This document shows, piece by piece, positions 16,085-25,104 of a stretch of 64,000 bases of DNA (its first letter is position 1; each line of letters begins with the position of its first letter). Under the pieces are notes generated by a model that did not search any database, was not told where the DNA came from, and saw nothing but the letters and a program-made list of their open reading frames with translations. This stretch comes from Paratractidigestivibacter sp963605405 (GTDB lineage: Bacteria; Actinomycetota; Coriobacteriia; Coriobacteriales; Atopobiaceae): assembly GCA_963605405.1 (NCBI GenBank), contig CAVCUP010000001.1, forward strand, positions 124,001 through 188,000, read 5' to 3'. The position numbers and the translations under genes are program-made.

Positions 16085-16184
16085 GGTTTCCCTGGTGCCT
16101 CAGCTAGGGAGCGACAATCCCGAGGAAGCGTACTTCGGTACGCGACGAGGGTTGGAGCCCCTAGATGAGGTGCCAGGGGAAGCC
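16085..16184. repeat. 100-bp near-complete hairpin element between ygeY and ygeW
   Basis: The whole element folds on itself: GGTTTCCCTGGTGCCTCA at the left pairs with TGAGGTGCCAGGGGAAGCC at the right, CTAGGG with CCCTAG, and the centre GCGTAC-TTCG-GTACGC (16127-16142) is a stable UUCG-type loop. It starts 7 bases after the ygeY stop on the minus strand. A related element with GATAGGGAGCGAC and GAGCCCCTAGA lies at 63768-63878. Confidence 0.8.
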
Positions 16185-16190
16185 GAGGTT

Positions 16191-17576
16191 TTATTTGATG
16201 TCGTTGTCCGTGAGGGTCGCGCGGAACGCGGTGGCGTCGGCCATCTCGTCGCTCGGCTCGTAGAGGTTGAGCGCGGCGACGTAAAGGGCGGCGCAGGTGG
16301 GCAGGTCCTGCTTGTAGGTGACCTCGTTGGGGGCGTGCGCCTGGGACTCGGCGCCCGGGCCGAAGCCGACGCAGGGGATGCCGTAGCGGCCCTGGATAGA
16401 GACGCAGTTCGTGGAGAAGGTCCACTTGTCGCAGAGCGGACGGCCGGTGCGCTTGCTCATCGACTTCTCACAGCCGATGCGCTCGTCGCCGAAGAGGGCC
16501 TTGTGGGCGTCGACAAGGGCCTTGACGTGCGGCGCGCTCTCCTTGTTGATCCACGTGGGGAAGTAGGCCTCGGTCTCGTAGACCTCGCCGGTCCAGGAGG
16601 GGCGATCGTACATGTACATGGAGACCTTGACGTCGTCGCCGTACTTCTTGACGGCGGGGAGGTTACGGACCTCCTCGAGGCAGGACTCGTAGGTCTCGCC
16701 GGCGGTCATGCGTCGGTCGATGGAGATGGCGCAGGAGTCGGCGACGGCGCAGCGGCTCGGGCTCGTGTAGAAGATCTGCGAGACGGTGCAGGTGCCGCGG
16801 CCGAGGAAGCGAGCGTCCTCGTAGTGGTCGGGGTTGAACTCGGGCTCGAGCATCTTGGCCAGGCCCTTGATGTCGGTGGACTCGGTGCAGCCGTTGTTAT
16901 TGAGGGCGCGGACGTCGGCGATGATGTCGGCCATCTTGTAGATGGCGTTGTCGCCGCGCTCGGGCGCGGAGCCGTGGCAAGAGGTGCCGTGGACGTCGAC
17001 GCGGATCTCCATGCGGCCGCGGTGGCCGCGGTAGATGCCGCCGTCGGTGGGCTCGGTGGAGATGACGAACTCGGGCTTGATGCCGTCGACGTTGTAGATG
17101 TACTGCCAGCACATGCCGTCGCAGTCCTCTTCCTGGACGGTACCGACGACCATGACCTTGTAACCCTCGGGGATGAGGTCCATGTCCTTCATCATCTTTG
17201 CCGCGTAGGTGGCTGCGCAGACGCCGCCCTCCTGGTCGGAGCCGCCGCGCCCGCCGATGAGCTGGTCGTCCTCGAAGCCCTCATAGGGGTCGAAGTCCCA
17301 GTTCTCGATGTTGCCGATGCCCACGGTGTCGATGTGGCCGTCGATGGCGATGATCTTGTCTCCGTCGCCGACGAAGCCCATGACGTTGCCGAGGCCGTCG
17401 ACCTTGACCTCGTCGAAGCCGAGCTTCTCCATCTCGGCCTTGATGCAGGCGACGACCTCGCCCTCCTCACAGGACTCGGACGGGTGCGAGATCATGGCAC
17501 GCAGAAACGCGGTCATGTCCTCCTGATAACCCTGGGCGGTCTTCTTGATGAGGTCGAAATCCAGTTCCTTAGCCAT
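16191..17576 (-). CDS. ygeY: YgeY-family M20 metallohydrolase
   Basis: M20-type metallohydrolase of 461 aa. HIDT at residues 81-84 and GGRGGSDQEGG near 108-118 give metal ligands, VGTVQEEDCDG the catalytic Glu pair, STEPTDGGIYRGHRGRMEI the dimerisation-domain start, and HAPNE the last His. This pattern is that of YgeY, encoded beside ygeW and ygeX in many genomes. It probably hydrolyses an open-chain ureide or amide in purine breakdown. Start ATG 17576 with GAAGGGTTTCC upstream. An 87-base AT-rich gap separates it from ygeX. Confidence 0.93.
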   Translation of the reverse strand: MAKELDFDLIKKTAQGYQEDMTAFLRAMISHPSESCEEGEVVACIKAEMEKLGFDEVKVDGLGNVMGFVGDGDKIIAIDGHIDTVGIGNIENWDFDPYEGFEDDQLIGGRGGSDQEGGVCAATYAAKMMKDMDLIPEGYKVMVVGTVQEEDCDGMCWQYIYNVDGIKPEFVISTEPTDGGIYRGHRGRMEIRVDVHGTSCHGSAPERGDNAIYKMADIIADVRALNNNGCTESTDIKGLAKMLEPEFNPDHYEDARFLGRGTCTVSQIFYTSPSRCAVADSCAISIDRRMTAGETYESCLEEVRNLPAVKKYGDDVKVSMYMYDRPSWTGEVYETEAYFPTWINKESAPHVKALVDAHKALFGDERIGCEKSMSKRTGRPLCDKWTFSTNCVSIQGRYGIPCVGFGPGAESQAHAPNEVTYKQDLPTCAALYVAALNLYEPSDEMADATAFRATLTDNDIK

Positions 17577-17663
17577 GTTCGGAAACCCTTCTTTTCTGGA
17601 TGGCCACAGTTAACTTAGTGATAAACATGCGTCGGCAGTGTGCTAAATGCACCGCAGCTCACG

Positions 17664-18878
17664 CTAGCAAGTAGCGTACTCGCCCTCCCACACGATGCGG
17701 CGGTACTGCTCGGGGTCGGTGTCGCCCTCGGTCGAGAAGCACAGAACCGAGCTCGTGCGGTCGAGGCCGATGGCGTCGCGCAGCTCCGCGTAGTCGGGAT
17801 CGCCCATGAGGGTGGCCACGAGGCCGGTCGTGACGGCGCCGGACTCGCCGGAGATCACGCGCGGGTCGCCCTTCTCGGGGGCGCCGAGAATGCGCATGCC
17901 GCGGGCCGTGACCCAGTCGGGGCAGCTCACGAAGGCGGTCACGTGGTTGCGCAGGATATCCCAGCCCAGGATGTTCGGCTCGCCGCAGCAGAGGCCCGCC
18001 ATGATGGAGGGCATGTCGCCGTCGACGATGCGCGGGTCGCCGTCGCCGGCAGCGGCGCCCTTGTAGAGGCAGGCCGCGGGCGCGCACTCGGCCACGACGA
18101 AGGTGGGCGGGTTGTCCGGGTAGAGATTGGTGAAGTAGCCCACCACGGCGCCCGCGAGCGAGCCCACGCCGGCCTGCACGAAGACGTGCGTCGGGCGGTT
18201 GATGGCCATGGAGCGCAGCTGATCGGCGGCCTCGGAGGCCATGGTGCCGTAGCCCTCCATAATCCAGGACGGAATCTTCTCGTAGCCCTCCCAGGCGGTG
18301 TCCTGCACGATCACGCCGCGCTCGCAGGCGTCGGCCTCGGCGGCCGCCATGCGCACGCACTCGTCGTAGTTGACCTCCTCGATGGTCACCTCGGCGCCCT
18401 CGGCGGCGATGTTGTCGAAGCGCGGCTTCGTGGAGCCCTTGGGCATGTGGACGACGGCCTTCTGGCCCAGACGCTTGGCGGCCCAGGCCACGCCGCGGCC
18501 GTGGTTGCCGTCGGTGGCGGTAAAGAAGGTGGCCTGGCCGAAGTCGGAGGCGAGCTCATCGGAGGTCAGGTAGTCGTAGGTGCAGTCGGAGACGTCGCGG
18601 CCCGTCTCGTCGGCGATGTAGTTGGCCATGGCGAAGGAGCCGCCGAGCACCTTGAAGGCGTTGAGGCCGAAGCGATAGGACTCGTCCTTGACGCAGAGGT
18701 TCGCGAGGCCGAGGCGGGCGGCCTGGCCGTCGAGGCGCGCGAGCGGCGTCACCGAGTACTGCGGGAAGCTCTTGTGGAACGCGCGAGCGGCGGCCACGTG
18801 CTCCAGGCTCATGATGCCGAGGTGCTTGTCCTCGCTCTTCGGCATGTGGTTGACGGCCCACTCGATCTTCTCGCCCAT
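17664..18878 (-). CDS. ygeX: Diaminopropionate ammonia-lyase YgeX
   Basis: PLP enzyme that converts 2,3-diaminopropionate to pyruvate and two ammonia. The PLP lysine is K76 in GLNAFKVLGGS; FTATDGNHGRGVAWAA binds substrate/PLP phosphate, and VQAGVGSLAGA is the glycine-rich phosphate loop. 404 aa, as in the family. Start ATG 18878 has AAGGAGGAACC upstream. An in-frame ATG at 18983 would add 35 residues not seen in homologues and lies in the AT-rich control region. It follows the PTS genes and precedes ygeY. Confidence 0.95.
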   Translation of the reverse strand: MGEKIEWAVNHMPKSEDKHLGIMSLEHVAAARAFHKSFPQYSVTPLARLDGQAARLGLANLCVKDESYRFGLNAFKVLGGSFAMANYIADETGRDVSDCTYDYLTSDELASDFGQATFFTATDGNHGRGVAWAAKRLGQKAVVHMPKGSTKPRFDNIAAEGAEVTIEEVNYDECVRMAAAEADACERGVIVQDTAWEGYEKIPSWIMEGYGTMASEAADQLRSMAINRPTHVFVQAGVGSLAGAVVGYFTNLYPDNPPTFVVAECAPAACLYKGAAAGDGDPRIVDGDMPSIMAGLCCGEPNILGWDILRNHVTAFVSCPDWVTARGMRILGAPEKGDPRVISGESGAVTTGLVATLMGDPDYAELRDAIGLDRTSSVLCFSTEGDTDPEQYRRIVWEGEYATC

Positions 18879-19213
18879 CGGCGGTTCCTCCTTGCTCAGG
18901 CGGTGAACAGACTTGCTTCGATTGTATTGCCAACAATTTGTTTGGCTGGCAAACAATCCGTTTGTTAGTCCTAATATACGCACTGATTTTTAGAGTTTCA
19001 AGGCCCGTTTTATACATGCGGGTGAGCGTTGCGTTAAATCCCGCGAACGTGGCGGGCGGGCCCGCAACCGAGGGGGCCGCCGTCCCGCGAGGTCGCTTGG
19101 GAGCTGCGGCCGCCGGGGCAATCAAAGACGTCGCCGCCCGAGGCTTCTTGAGACCAGGCGCGCAGCGGCCATGGCCCTTCAAGCGGCCCCGGGCGCGGGC
19201 CGGCCAGGCCGCC
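18879..19213. promoter_or_regulatory. Control region upstream of ygeX
   Basis: A 335-base gap between the PTS EI gene and ygeX. The part next to ygeX is AT-rich and holds the palindrome GCCAACAATTTGTTTGGC (18929-18946), followed by a related GGCAAACAATCCGTTTG, which look like two operator half-pairs. 19030-19213 is GC-rich with no evident gene. I see no clear -35/-10 pair. Confidence 0.5.
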
Positions 19214-21370
19214 TTAGCTCAACTCGGCCACGACGATGACGCTCGAGAGGCCGGCACGCTCAATGACGCCCAGGTCGGCCTCCATTATGAGCTGGCCCGC
19301 CTCTACGCGCGTCCCCGCGCCCACATACAGCACGAAAGCCCTCTCGGTGAGGCGCGCCGTGCCGATGCCCACGTGGACGAGGATCGTCCTGCCGTCGTCG
19401 GCGGCGATCGTCACGGAGTGCTCGGTCCGCGCGACCACGCTCACAATGCCGGACACGGGCGCGTACACGTTCCCGTTTGCTGGGACGACGCCGAAGCATT
19501 CGCCCAGGTATCCGCTGGAGAACACCTCGTCCGGGATCTCGGCCATGGGAATAAGCTCGCCCGTGGCCGGGGCGGCCACCATGGGGCCGGATACGTCCGC
19601 GCCGGGGCTCGCCGCCTCGACCGGGGCGGGGCGCGCCTGCGCACCCGCGCTCGCGGCCGCACACGCGCCCGCGCCCGCTCCCGTACCCGTCTCCGCGCCC
19701 GTCCCTGCACTCGCCGCCAGACCCGGAGCGACGCCCAGCTCGGCCTCCGCCTCGGCGACGAGCCTCTTGACGGACCGGACCTTACGGACGGGGACGGAGA
19801 GCTCGTCGACGCCGATCTCCACGAGCCGCCTCACCGCGCCCGCGTCCGCCGCGAGCCGGCCGCACACGGCCGTCCGCACGCCGCGGCCATGGCCGCCGCG
19901 CACGGTCATGTCGATCAGGCGGAAGACGGCCTCGTGGCGCGAGTCGGAATACCGCTCGAGGCCCATGGCCTCACGGTCGACGGCCAGCGCATACTGCGTG
20001 AGGTCGTTCGTCCCGATGCTGAAGAAGCTCACCCTGCTCGCGAGCTCGCCCGCGCAGACCGCCGCGGCCGGGGTCTCCACCATGATGCCGAGCTCGGGCA
20101 CCGCATGGGGCACGCCCTCGCGCACGAGGTCGTCGGCTACCGCGCGGACCCTCGACAAGAGCTCGTCGACCTCCCAGGCTGAGGCGATCATAGGGAACAT
20201 GACCTTGAGATTGCCGTGGACGGCGGCGCGGAGAAGAGCCCGGAGCTGGGTCGCGAGCACCTCATCGTGCTCGAGCGAGACCCGCGCCCCGCGCATGCCG
20301 AGGGCGGGGTTCGCCTCCCGCGCAAGATCGAGCCAGGCGACCGCCTTATCGGACCCGATGTCCATGGTGCGGATCACGACCTCGCGCTCCCCCATGGCGT
20401 CGAGGACCGCCGTATAGGCCATGAGCTGCTCGGCCTCGGAGGGCGCCTTCTCCTTATCCATAAAAAGGAACTCGGTGCGGAAGAGCCCGACGCCGTCGGC
20501 TCCCGAGGCCAGGAGCGCCTCGATGTCTTTGGGGGACTCGATGTTCGCGCACACGCGGGTACGGCATACGGAAGCGTTGCCGCCCTCGCCCGGAAGGCCG
20601 CCTCCGGCACCGGACTCCAGGGCGCGCAGCGCCGAGCGCTCCTCGAGCACGCGTGCCATGCGCAGCTCGGCCTCGGCGCGGGCGCCCTCATCCGGGTCGA
20701 GGACAACCGTGCCCGCCGCCGAGTCGATGACGACGAACGAGGCGCCCCGCGCGGCCTCGACGGCCTCGGGGTTCCCGTAGAGATACGGGACCCCCAGGCT
20801 GCCCGCGAGGATCGCGACGTGCGAGGTGAGGGAGCCCCGCGCGCTGAGGAGCCCTCCGATGAGCCTCTCATCGATGTCCACGAGCTGGGCGGGGCTTATC
20901 TCCTCGCCGCATACGGCGAAGGCCCCGTCCGAAGCGGCGGGGGCGTCAGGCGCGCCTGGGCCGCGCTCGAGGAAGGAGACGAGCGCCTGGGCCACGCCGC
21001 GGATATCCTCGCGACGGGAACGGACATAATCCGAGCCGAGCCCGGCGAACCTCGCGTCCAGCGACCCGGCCGCCTCCTGCACGGCCGCGACGGCATCGAG
21101 CCCCTGCTCAAGGATGCCGCGCTCGACCTGACGGGTAAACGCCTCGTCGGAGAGGATCGCCGAGACGGTGACGAGGACGTCGCCGCCCGTCTGGCCGTCG
21201 AGCGACTCCTCGGCCTTCTCGCCGAGCGCGCGCGATGCCTCGCGGTACCTGCGGAGCTCAGCGTCCGGGTCGGCTCCGGAACGGCGCCCGGAGACCATGC
21301 GGCCCCCAACCGAGAGCACCGGGCCGGCAAAGAAGCCCTCTTGGGCGACCGAGCAGCTAAAAGTCCTCAT
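19214..21370 (-). CDS. PTS enzyme I fused to a glucose-type IIA domain
   Basis: 718 aa. Residues 1-540 are enzyme I: phosphohistidine H184 in SLTSHVAILAGSLGVPY, the PEP-domain signature LFRTEFLFMDK (297-307), GTNDLTQYALAVDRE (453-467) and catalytic Cys503 in TAVCGRLA. After an Ala/Gly/Thr-rich linker (551-600) comes a IIA-Glc-like domain (about 601-718) with both family histidines, His651 (TEHSV) and His666 (ILVHVGIGTARL). It would take phosphate from PEP and, through HPr, load its own IIA. The partner 10 bases upstream supplies HPr, IIB and IIC. Start ATG 21370 with GAGGAGACG. The sugar substrate is unknown. Confidence 0.9.
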   Translation of the reverse strand: MRTFSCSVAQEGFFAGPVLSVGGRMVSGRRSGADPDAELRRYREASRALGEKAEESLDGQTGGDVLVTVSAILSDEAFTRQVERGILEQGLDAVAAVQEAAGSLDARFAGLGSDYVRSRREDIRGVAQALVSFLERGPGAPDAPAASDGAFAVCGEEISPAQLVDIDERLIGGLLSARGSLTSHVAILAGSLGVPYLYGNPEAVEAARGASFVVIDSAAGTVVLDPDEGARAEAELRMARVLEERSALRALESGAGGGLPGEGGNASVCRTRVCANIESPKDIEALLASGADGVGLFRTEFLFMDKEKAPSEAEQLMAYTAVLDAMGEREVVIRTMDIGSDKAVAWLDLAREANPALGMRGARVSLEHDEVLATQLRALLRAAVHGNLKVMFPMIASAWEVDELLSRVRAVADDLVREGVPHAVPELGIMVETPAAAVCAGELASRVSFFSIGTNDLTQYALAVDREAMGLERYSDSRHEAVFRLIDMTVRGGHGRGVRTAVCGRLAADAGAVRRLVEIGVDELSVPVRKVRSVKRLVAEAEAELGVAPGLAASAGTGAETGTGAGAGACAAASAGAQARPAPVEAASPGADVSGPMVAAPATGELIPMAEIPDEVFSSGYLGECFGVVPANGNVYAPVSGIVSVVARTEHSVTIAADDGRTILVHVGIGTARLTERAFVLYVGAGTRVEAGQLIMEADLGVIERAGLSSVIVVAELS

Positions 21371-21380
21371 GCGCGTCTCC

Positions 21381-23357
21381 TCACACGTTCGATTCCAGGT
21401 AGCGGCGAATGGAGTCGGCCGCCTTCCGCGCGTCCTTGCCCTCGGCGGTGAACTCCAGCTCGGCTCCTTCGGGCACGTCGAGAAGCATCAGCTCGCTCAC
21501 GCTCGAGGCGCGGGCGGCGCGGCCGTCGCAGCGCACGACGACCTCGGCCCCAAAGGATGACGCGATCCTCGCGAGCTCGCCGGCCGGCCGGGCATGGAGA
21601 CCGACCGGGTCCGTGACCACATGGCGGAAGACGATGAGCCTCGGCTCGCCGAGAGGCACGGGGTCGCCGTGGCTGACGAGCCTGTGGGCGGGACCGGTCG
21701 CTCCGGACGCGCTCGTCGAGGAGCCGCCCCGGCTCATTGCCCGAAGGCCCTGGCCCGCAGCCGATAGGCTTCTGCCCGTGCCCGAAGCGGCCCCGGGGCT
21801 CTCGCCGTCGCCGGCATGGGGGGCGCCGGCGCGGCCGCCCGCGGCGACCGGTTCGGCCTCGCGCCCGGCGTCTCTCGGCCCCTCGTCCCCGACGCCGCCC
21901 AGGGCCCGGGCCACCTCGTCGTCCTTGATGGCGAGCATCGTTATGGCGAAGCCCATCACGTAACTGATGCAAATGCCGGCCAGGTACATGGCCACGCTGT
22001 TCACGGCGCCGCCCTCGCCGGCCGTCATGACGAAGACGCCCAGGAGGCCCGACGGTCCCCAGGCGGTGGAGGCGACCTGGCAGGCGGTGACGAACGCGCC
22101 GCCGAACCCCGCGCCGAGGCCCGCCGTGATGAACGGGCGGCCCATCGGCAGGGTCACGCCGTACACCAGCGGCTCGCCGACGCCGAGGAAGCCCGCCGGC
22201 AGCGCGCCGCCGATGACGGAACGGAGCTTCCCGTGGCCGAGCCTGCCCGCCTTCACGTAAAGCGCGATGGCCGCCCCGACCTGGCCGGCGCCCGCCATCG
22301 CCAGCGCGGGATAAAGCGTCACGCGCCCGAGCTCCTGGAGCTGGACCGCGTAGAGGGCCACCATGCCGTGGTGCATGCCGCAGGCCACGAGCGGGAGGAA
22401 GACCGCCGCGGCCACATAGCCCACGGCCACCCTCACCGCAAGATAGCCGGACATGCTCGCCTGGCCCAGGGCCCAGGCGACGCCGCTCGACACGAAGCCG
22501 AAGAGCGGCATGATCACGAGCACATAGGGAACGACGCACGCCAGCAGCGTGAGCAGCGGCGAGAACACGACATCGAGCGCGGAGGGCATTCTCTTCCGGA
22601 TGAGCTTCTCGACGCGGGCGAGAACGAGGACGCCGAAGACCGCGGCGAGGACGCCGCCCTTGCCCGCCAGGAGAACCGAGCTCAGCGGCGCGTCGACGTT
22701 ATAGAGGCCCAGGATCTTCGAGACCTCGTTGATCTGTGCAAGGCAGGTGACCATGCCCAGCATGCCGCCCAGGATCGGCGTCGCCCCGAAGCGCTCGGCC
22801 GCGCGATAGCCCGCCCACGCGGTGATGAAACTGATGAACGAGGCGTTGACCAGCGTGAGCATCTGCCAGGCGAGATTCCAGGCAGGGATGTCCTGGTAGT
22901 CGGGGACGAGCTGGGCGAGAAGCGAGGCGAGGCCGGCGCAGAGGCCCGCCGTGATGATGCCGGGGATCAGGGGGACGAATATCTCGCCGAGCGCCTTGAG
23001 GGCGCCCCTCACTTTGGCGCGAGGATTCGAAGGGGAGGCGACCGGGGCCTCGGGCGGGCGCCCCGCAGCGCCCCCGTCGCCGGCAAGAGGCCCCTCGGCG
23101 GCGGAGGAGACCCCCATCCGATGGATCAGGTCAGCGTACTCATAGCTCTTGCCCGGGCCCACGACGACCTCGTAGCGGCATGAGCCGTCGCAGACGAGCG
23201 CGAACACCTCGGGAAGGCCGCGCAGGCCGTCCTCGTCGACCAAGGACCCCGACCTCACGCGGACATGGAGCCTCGTCATGCAATTGGTTAAGGAAACGAT
23301 ATTCTCCGCGCCTCCGAGCAGCGCGACTATGCGACCTGCGATTTGTTTGCTCTCCAT
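21381..23357 (-). CDS. PTS IIB-IIC-HPr fusion permease
   Basis: 658 aa. The N-terminal IIB domain (1-90) has the phosphocysteine C26 in SLTNCMTRLHV, as in the glucose superfamily. Residues ~110-490 form IIC with about ten hydrophobic segments (LGEIFVPLIPGIITAGLCAG opens it; GVGEPLVYGVTLPMGRPF is the substrate loop). A Ser/Gly-rich linker leads to HPr (574-658) with phosphohistidine H588 in GLHARPAG and the regulatory-serine region ASSVSELM. Similar to MurP/sucrose-type transporters, but the sugar cannot be named. Together with the EI-IIA gene it forms a complete phosphorelay. Start ATG 23357 with GGGGGG upstream. Confidence 0.9.
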   Translation of the reverse strand: MESKQIAGRIVALLGGAENIVSLTNCMTRLHVRVRSGSLVDEDGLRGLPEVFALVCDGSCRYEVVVGPGKSYEYADLIHRMGVSSAAEGPLAGDGGAAGRPPEAPVASPSNPRAKVRGALKALGEIFVPLIPGIITAGLCAGLASLLAQLVPDYQDIPAWNLAWQMLTLVNASFISFITAWAGYRAAERFGATPILGGMLGMVTCLAQINEVSKILGLYNVDAPLSSVLLAGKGGVLAAVFGVLVLARVEKLIRKRMPSALDVVFSPLLTLLACVVPYVLVIMPLFGFVSSGVAWALGQASMSGYLAVRVAVGYVAAAVFLPLVACGMHHGMVALYAVQLQELGRVTLYPALAMAGAGQVGAAIALYVKAGRLGHGKLRSVIGGALPAGFLGVGEPLVYGVTLPMGRPFITAGLGAGFGGAFVTACQVASTAWGPSGLLGVFVMTAGEGGAVNSVAMYLAGICISYVMGFAITMLAIKDDEVARALGGVGDEGPRDAGREAEPVAAGGRAGAPHAGDGESPGAASGTGRSLSAAGQGLRAMSRGGSSTSASGATGPAHRLVSHGDPVPLGEPRLIVFRHVVTDPVGLHARPAGELARIASSFGAEVVVRCDGRAARASSVSELMLLDVPEGAELEFTAEGKDARKAADSIRRYLESNV

Positions 23358-23649
23358 GGCGGCCCCCCTGTGTTTTCGCTCATTCGGGCGAGACGCGCCG
23401 CGGCCGCCCGGTACGAGGTGGTGCGATCGGGTCGTTCATTATAGACGCCGTGCCGCCGCAGGAAGGCGCGCCGCCCTTTCGGGCCCCTCAAGGCGCGCCG
23501 TCGCCGAGCAGGGCGGGTTTGGCCGCGCGCCGAGGAACAGGGCATGTCGGCCAGGAAGCACGCCGTCGGCAAGAACGAGACGCGAGCCGCCCCCCGCGCG
23601 CACGCACAGGGCGACGTTTCCGGTCGTCCCGGCGACGGGGCCGGCGCCG
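23358..23649. promoter_or_regulatory. Leader of the PTS gene pair
   Basis: A 292-base gap between guaD and the PTS genes. On the minus strand TATAAT (23438-23443) is a perfect -10 box about 80 bases before the start codon; no good -35 is seen 16-18 bases further up. The rest is GC-rich and holds GGCGCGCC repeats but no gene. Confidence 0.45.
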
Positions 23650-24933
23650 TTAACGGAGGCTTATCTCCCTCCCGGCGACGAACTTGCGCACGAGGCGAGC
23701 GCCCTCGCTGCCGAGATGGACGCAGCGTTCGAGGCGCTCGGGCACGGTCAGCTCACGCGGGGCGCTCAAGGCGGAATCGTCGACCACGAGCGCGTCGAAC
23801 TCGTAGTCCTCCTCGAACTTGCCCACGAAGCCGAAGAACGAGCCCCCGCCCACAGTCGCGAGCCAGAGTGCCTCTTGCCAGGTCAAGGGCGCGAGGCCGG
23901 GGTCCGCGAGCCGCCAGCGCAGCTTGGAGACCGCCACGGCGTCCGACATCGCGCGCCACATAGAGAGGCTCGCCCCGCCCGCCACATCCGTGCCGAGCCC
24001 GACCGAGATGCCCTCGTCCAGGAATCTCCGAACCGGCGCGATGCCGCTGGCCAGCTGCGCGTTGCTCTGCGGGCAGTGCGCCACATAGGTCCCCGTCCGG
24101 CGAAGGAGCTCGACCTCGTCGTCGCCGGAATACACGCAGTGCGCCATCACGGTATGCGGACCGAGCAGCCCGAAGCGCTCGTATGCCTCGCCGTAGCAGC
24201 CCGCCCACGGACAGAGCTCGCGAACCCACGCGACCTCGGACGGGTTCTCGGAGAGATGGCTCTGCACGGGGACGTCGAACTCCTCGCGGATCCAGCCGAG
24301 CTCCTTCATGAGGCCGTCGGTCACGCTCGGCGTGAAACGCGGGGTGAGGATGGGGCAGGTCCGCTCGTAGCGCCCGATCACGTCGTCCAGCCAGCGTCGG
24401 GTCGCGGCGGCGGACGCGTTGCTCGTCTCCACAAGCGAAAGAGGAGAGTTGCGGTCCATGTTCACCTTGCCCACGTAGCTCACGAGTCCCGTGGCCTCGA
24501 GCTTGTCCATGAGCAGGCGCGTGGCCGGCACGTGGATGGTTCCGAAGATAACCGCGCGACAGGTCGGGCTGCGCCGCAGGTCGTCGGCGAAGGCCGAGTA
24601 GGCGCGCTCGGCATACGCGAGTTCGCGGTAGCGCGCCTCCTCCGGGAAGGTGTAGGTGTTCAGCCAGTCGAGAAGCTCCCGGTCCATGCCGAGGCCGCGG
24701 AAGGCGTACTGCGGCGCATGAACGTGAACGTCGCTCATGCCGGGGATCACGAGGGCGTCCCCGCAGTCGATGAGGGGAAGCGCGGAGTAGGCGTCGGGGA
24801 GATCGGCCGCGCCCCAGACCCCGGCGCACATGCCGTCCACGCAGACGGCGCAGGCGCCTTCCTCATAGGCGACCTCGGTCTGCGACGTGTTCCAGCAGAT
24901 GTTCCCTTTAAGGACAAAAGAATCGCCGGCCAT
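23650..24933 (-). CDS. guaD: Guanine deaminase
   Basis: Zinc amidohydrolase converting guanine to xanthine and ammonia, the entry of guanine into purine breakdown. Metal ligands lie in SDVHVHAPQYAFRG (His70, His72). QSHLSEN and VMAHCVYSGDDEV supply further His residues, and GLGTDVAGG the Asp. The HAPQY and AHCPQSNAQL motifs distinguish it from SsnA and other chlorohydrolases. 427 aa, normal. Start ATG 24933 (MAGDSF) with GGGAGCGAGGA upstream. It begins the minus-strand run that leads through the PTS pair to ygeX; two direct repeats lie upstream. Confidence 0.93.
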   Translation of the reverse strand: MAGDSFVLKGNICWNTSQTEVAYEEGACAVCVDGMCAGVWGAADLPDAYSALPLIDCGDALVIPGMSDVHVHAPQYAFRGLGMDRELLDWLNTYTFPEEARYRELAYAERAYSAFADDLRRSPTCRAVIFGTIHVPATRLLMDKLEATGLVSYVGKVNMDRNSPLSLVETSNASAAATRRWLDDVIGRYERTCPILTPRFTPSVTDGLMKELGWIREEFDVPVQSHLSENPSEVAWVRELCPWAGCYGEAYERFGLLGPHTVMAHCVYSGDDEVELLRRTGTYVAHCPQSNAQLASGIAPVRRFLDEGISVGLGTDVAGGASLSMWRAMSDAVAVSKLRWRLADPGLAPLTWQEALWLATVGGGSFFGFVGKFEEDYEFDALVVDDSALSAPRELTVPERLERCVHLGSEGARLVRKFVAGREISLR

Positions 24934-24962
24934 AGGTCCTCGCTCCCTCTACTTACAACAAT

Positions 24963-25036
24963 ACTTGCACAAAGCGTTCACGACGCTTCCGGCCGAGTCT
25001 CCCCGTAACGATACGGATTGACCACTTGCACAAAGC
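24963..25036. promoter_or_regulatory. Direct repeats ACTTGCACAAAGC upstream of guaD
   Basis: ACTTGCACAAAGC occurs at 24963-24975 and again at 25024-25036, 61 bases (about six helical turns) apart, in the 171-base gap before guaD. The spacing suggests a paired operator; the regulator is unknown. Confidence 0.55.
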
Positions 25037-25104
25037 CTTACAGCAACCAATGAGCCGCCGCATGCATCCCTGAGGCGCCCGGGGCCGTTCCGCAAGCCCC
25101 CGTC

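Noticed and set aside
23650..24933. SsnA (chlorohydrolase/aminohydrolase of the yge cluster)
   Set aside because: The HAPQY, AHCVYSGDDEV and AHCPQSNAQL motifs fit guanine deaminase better.
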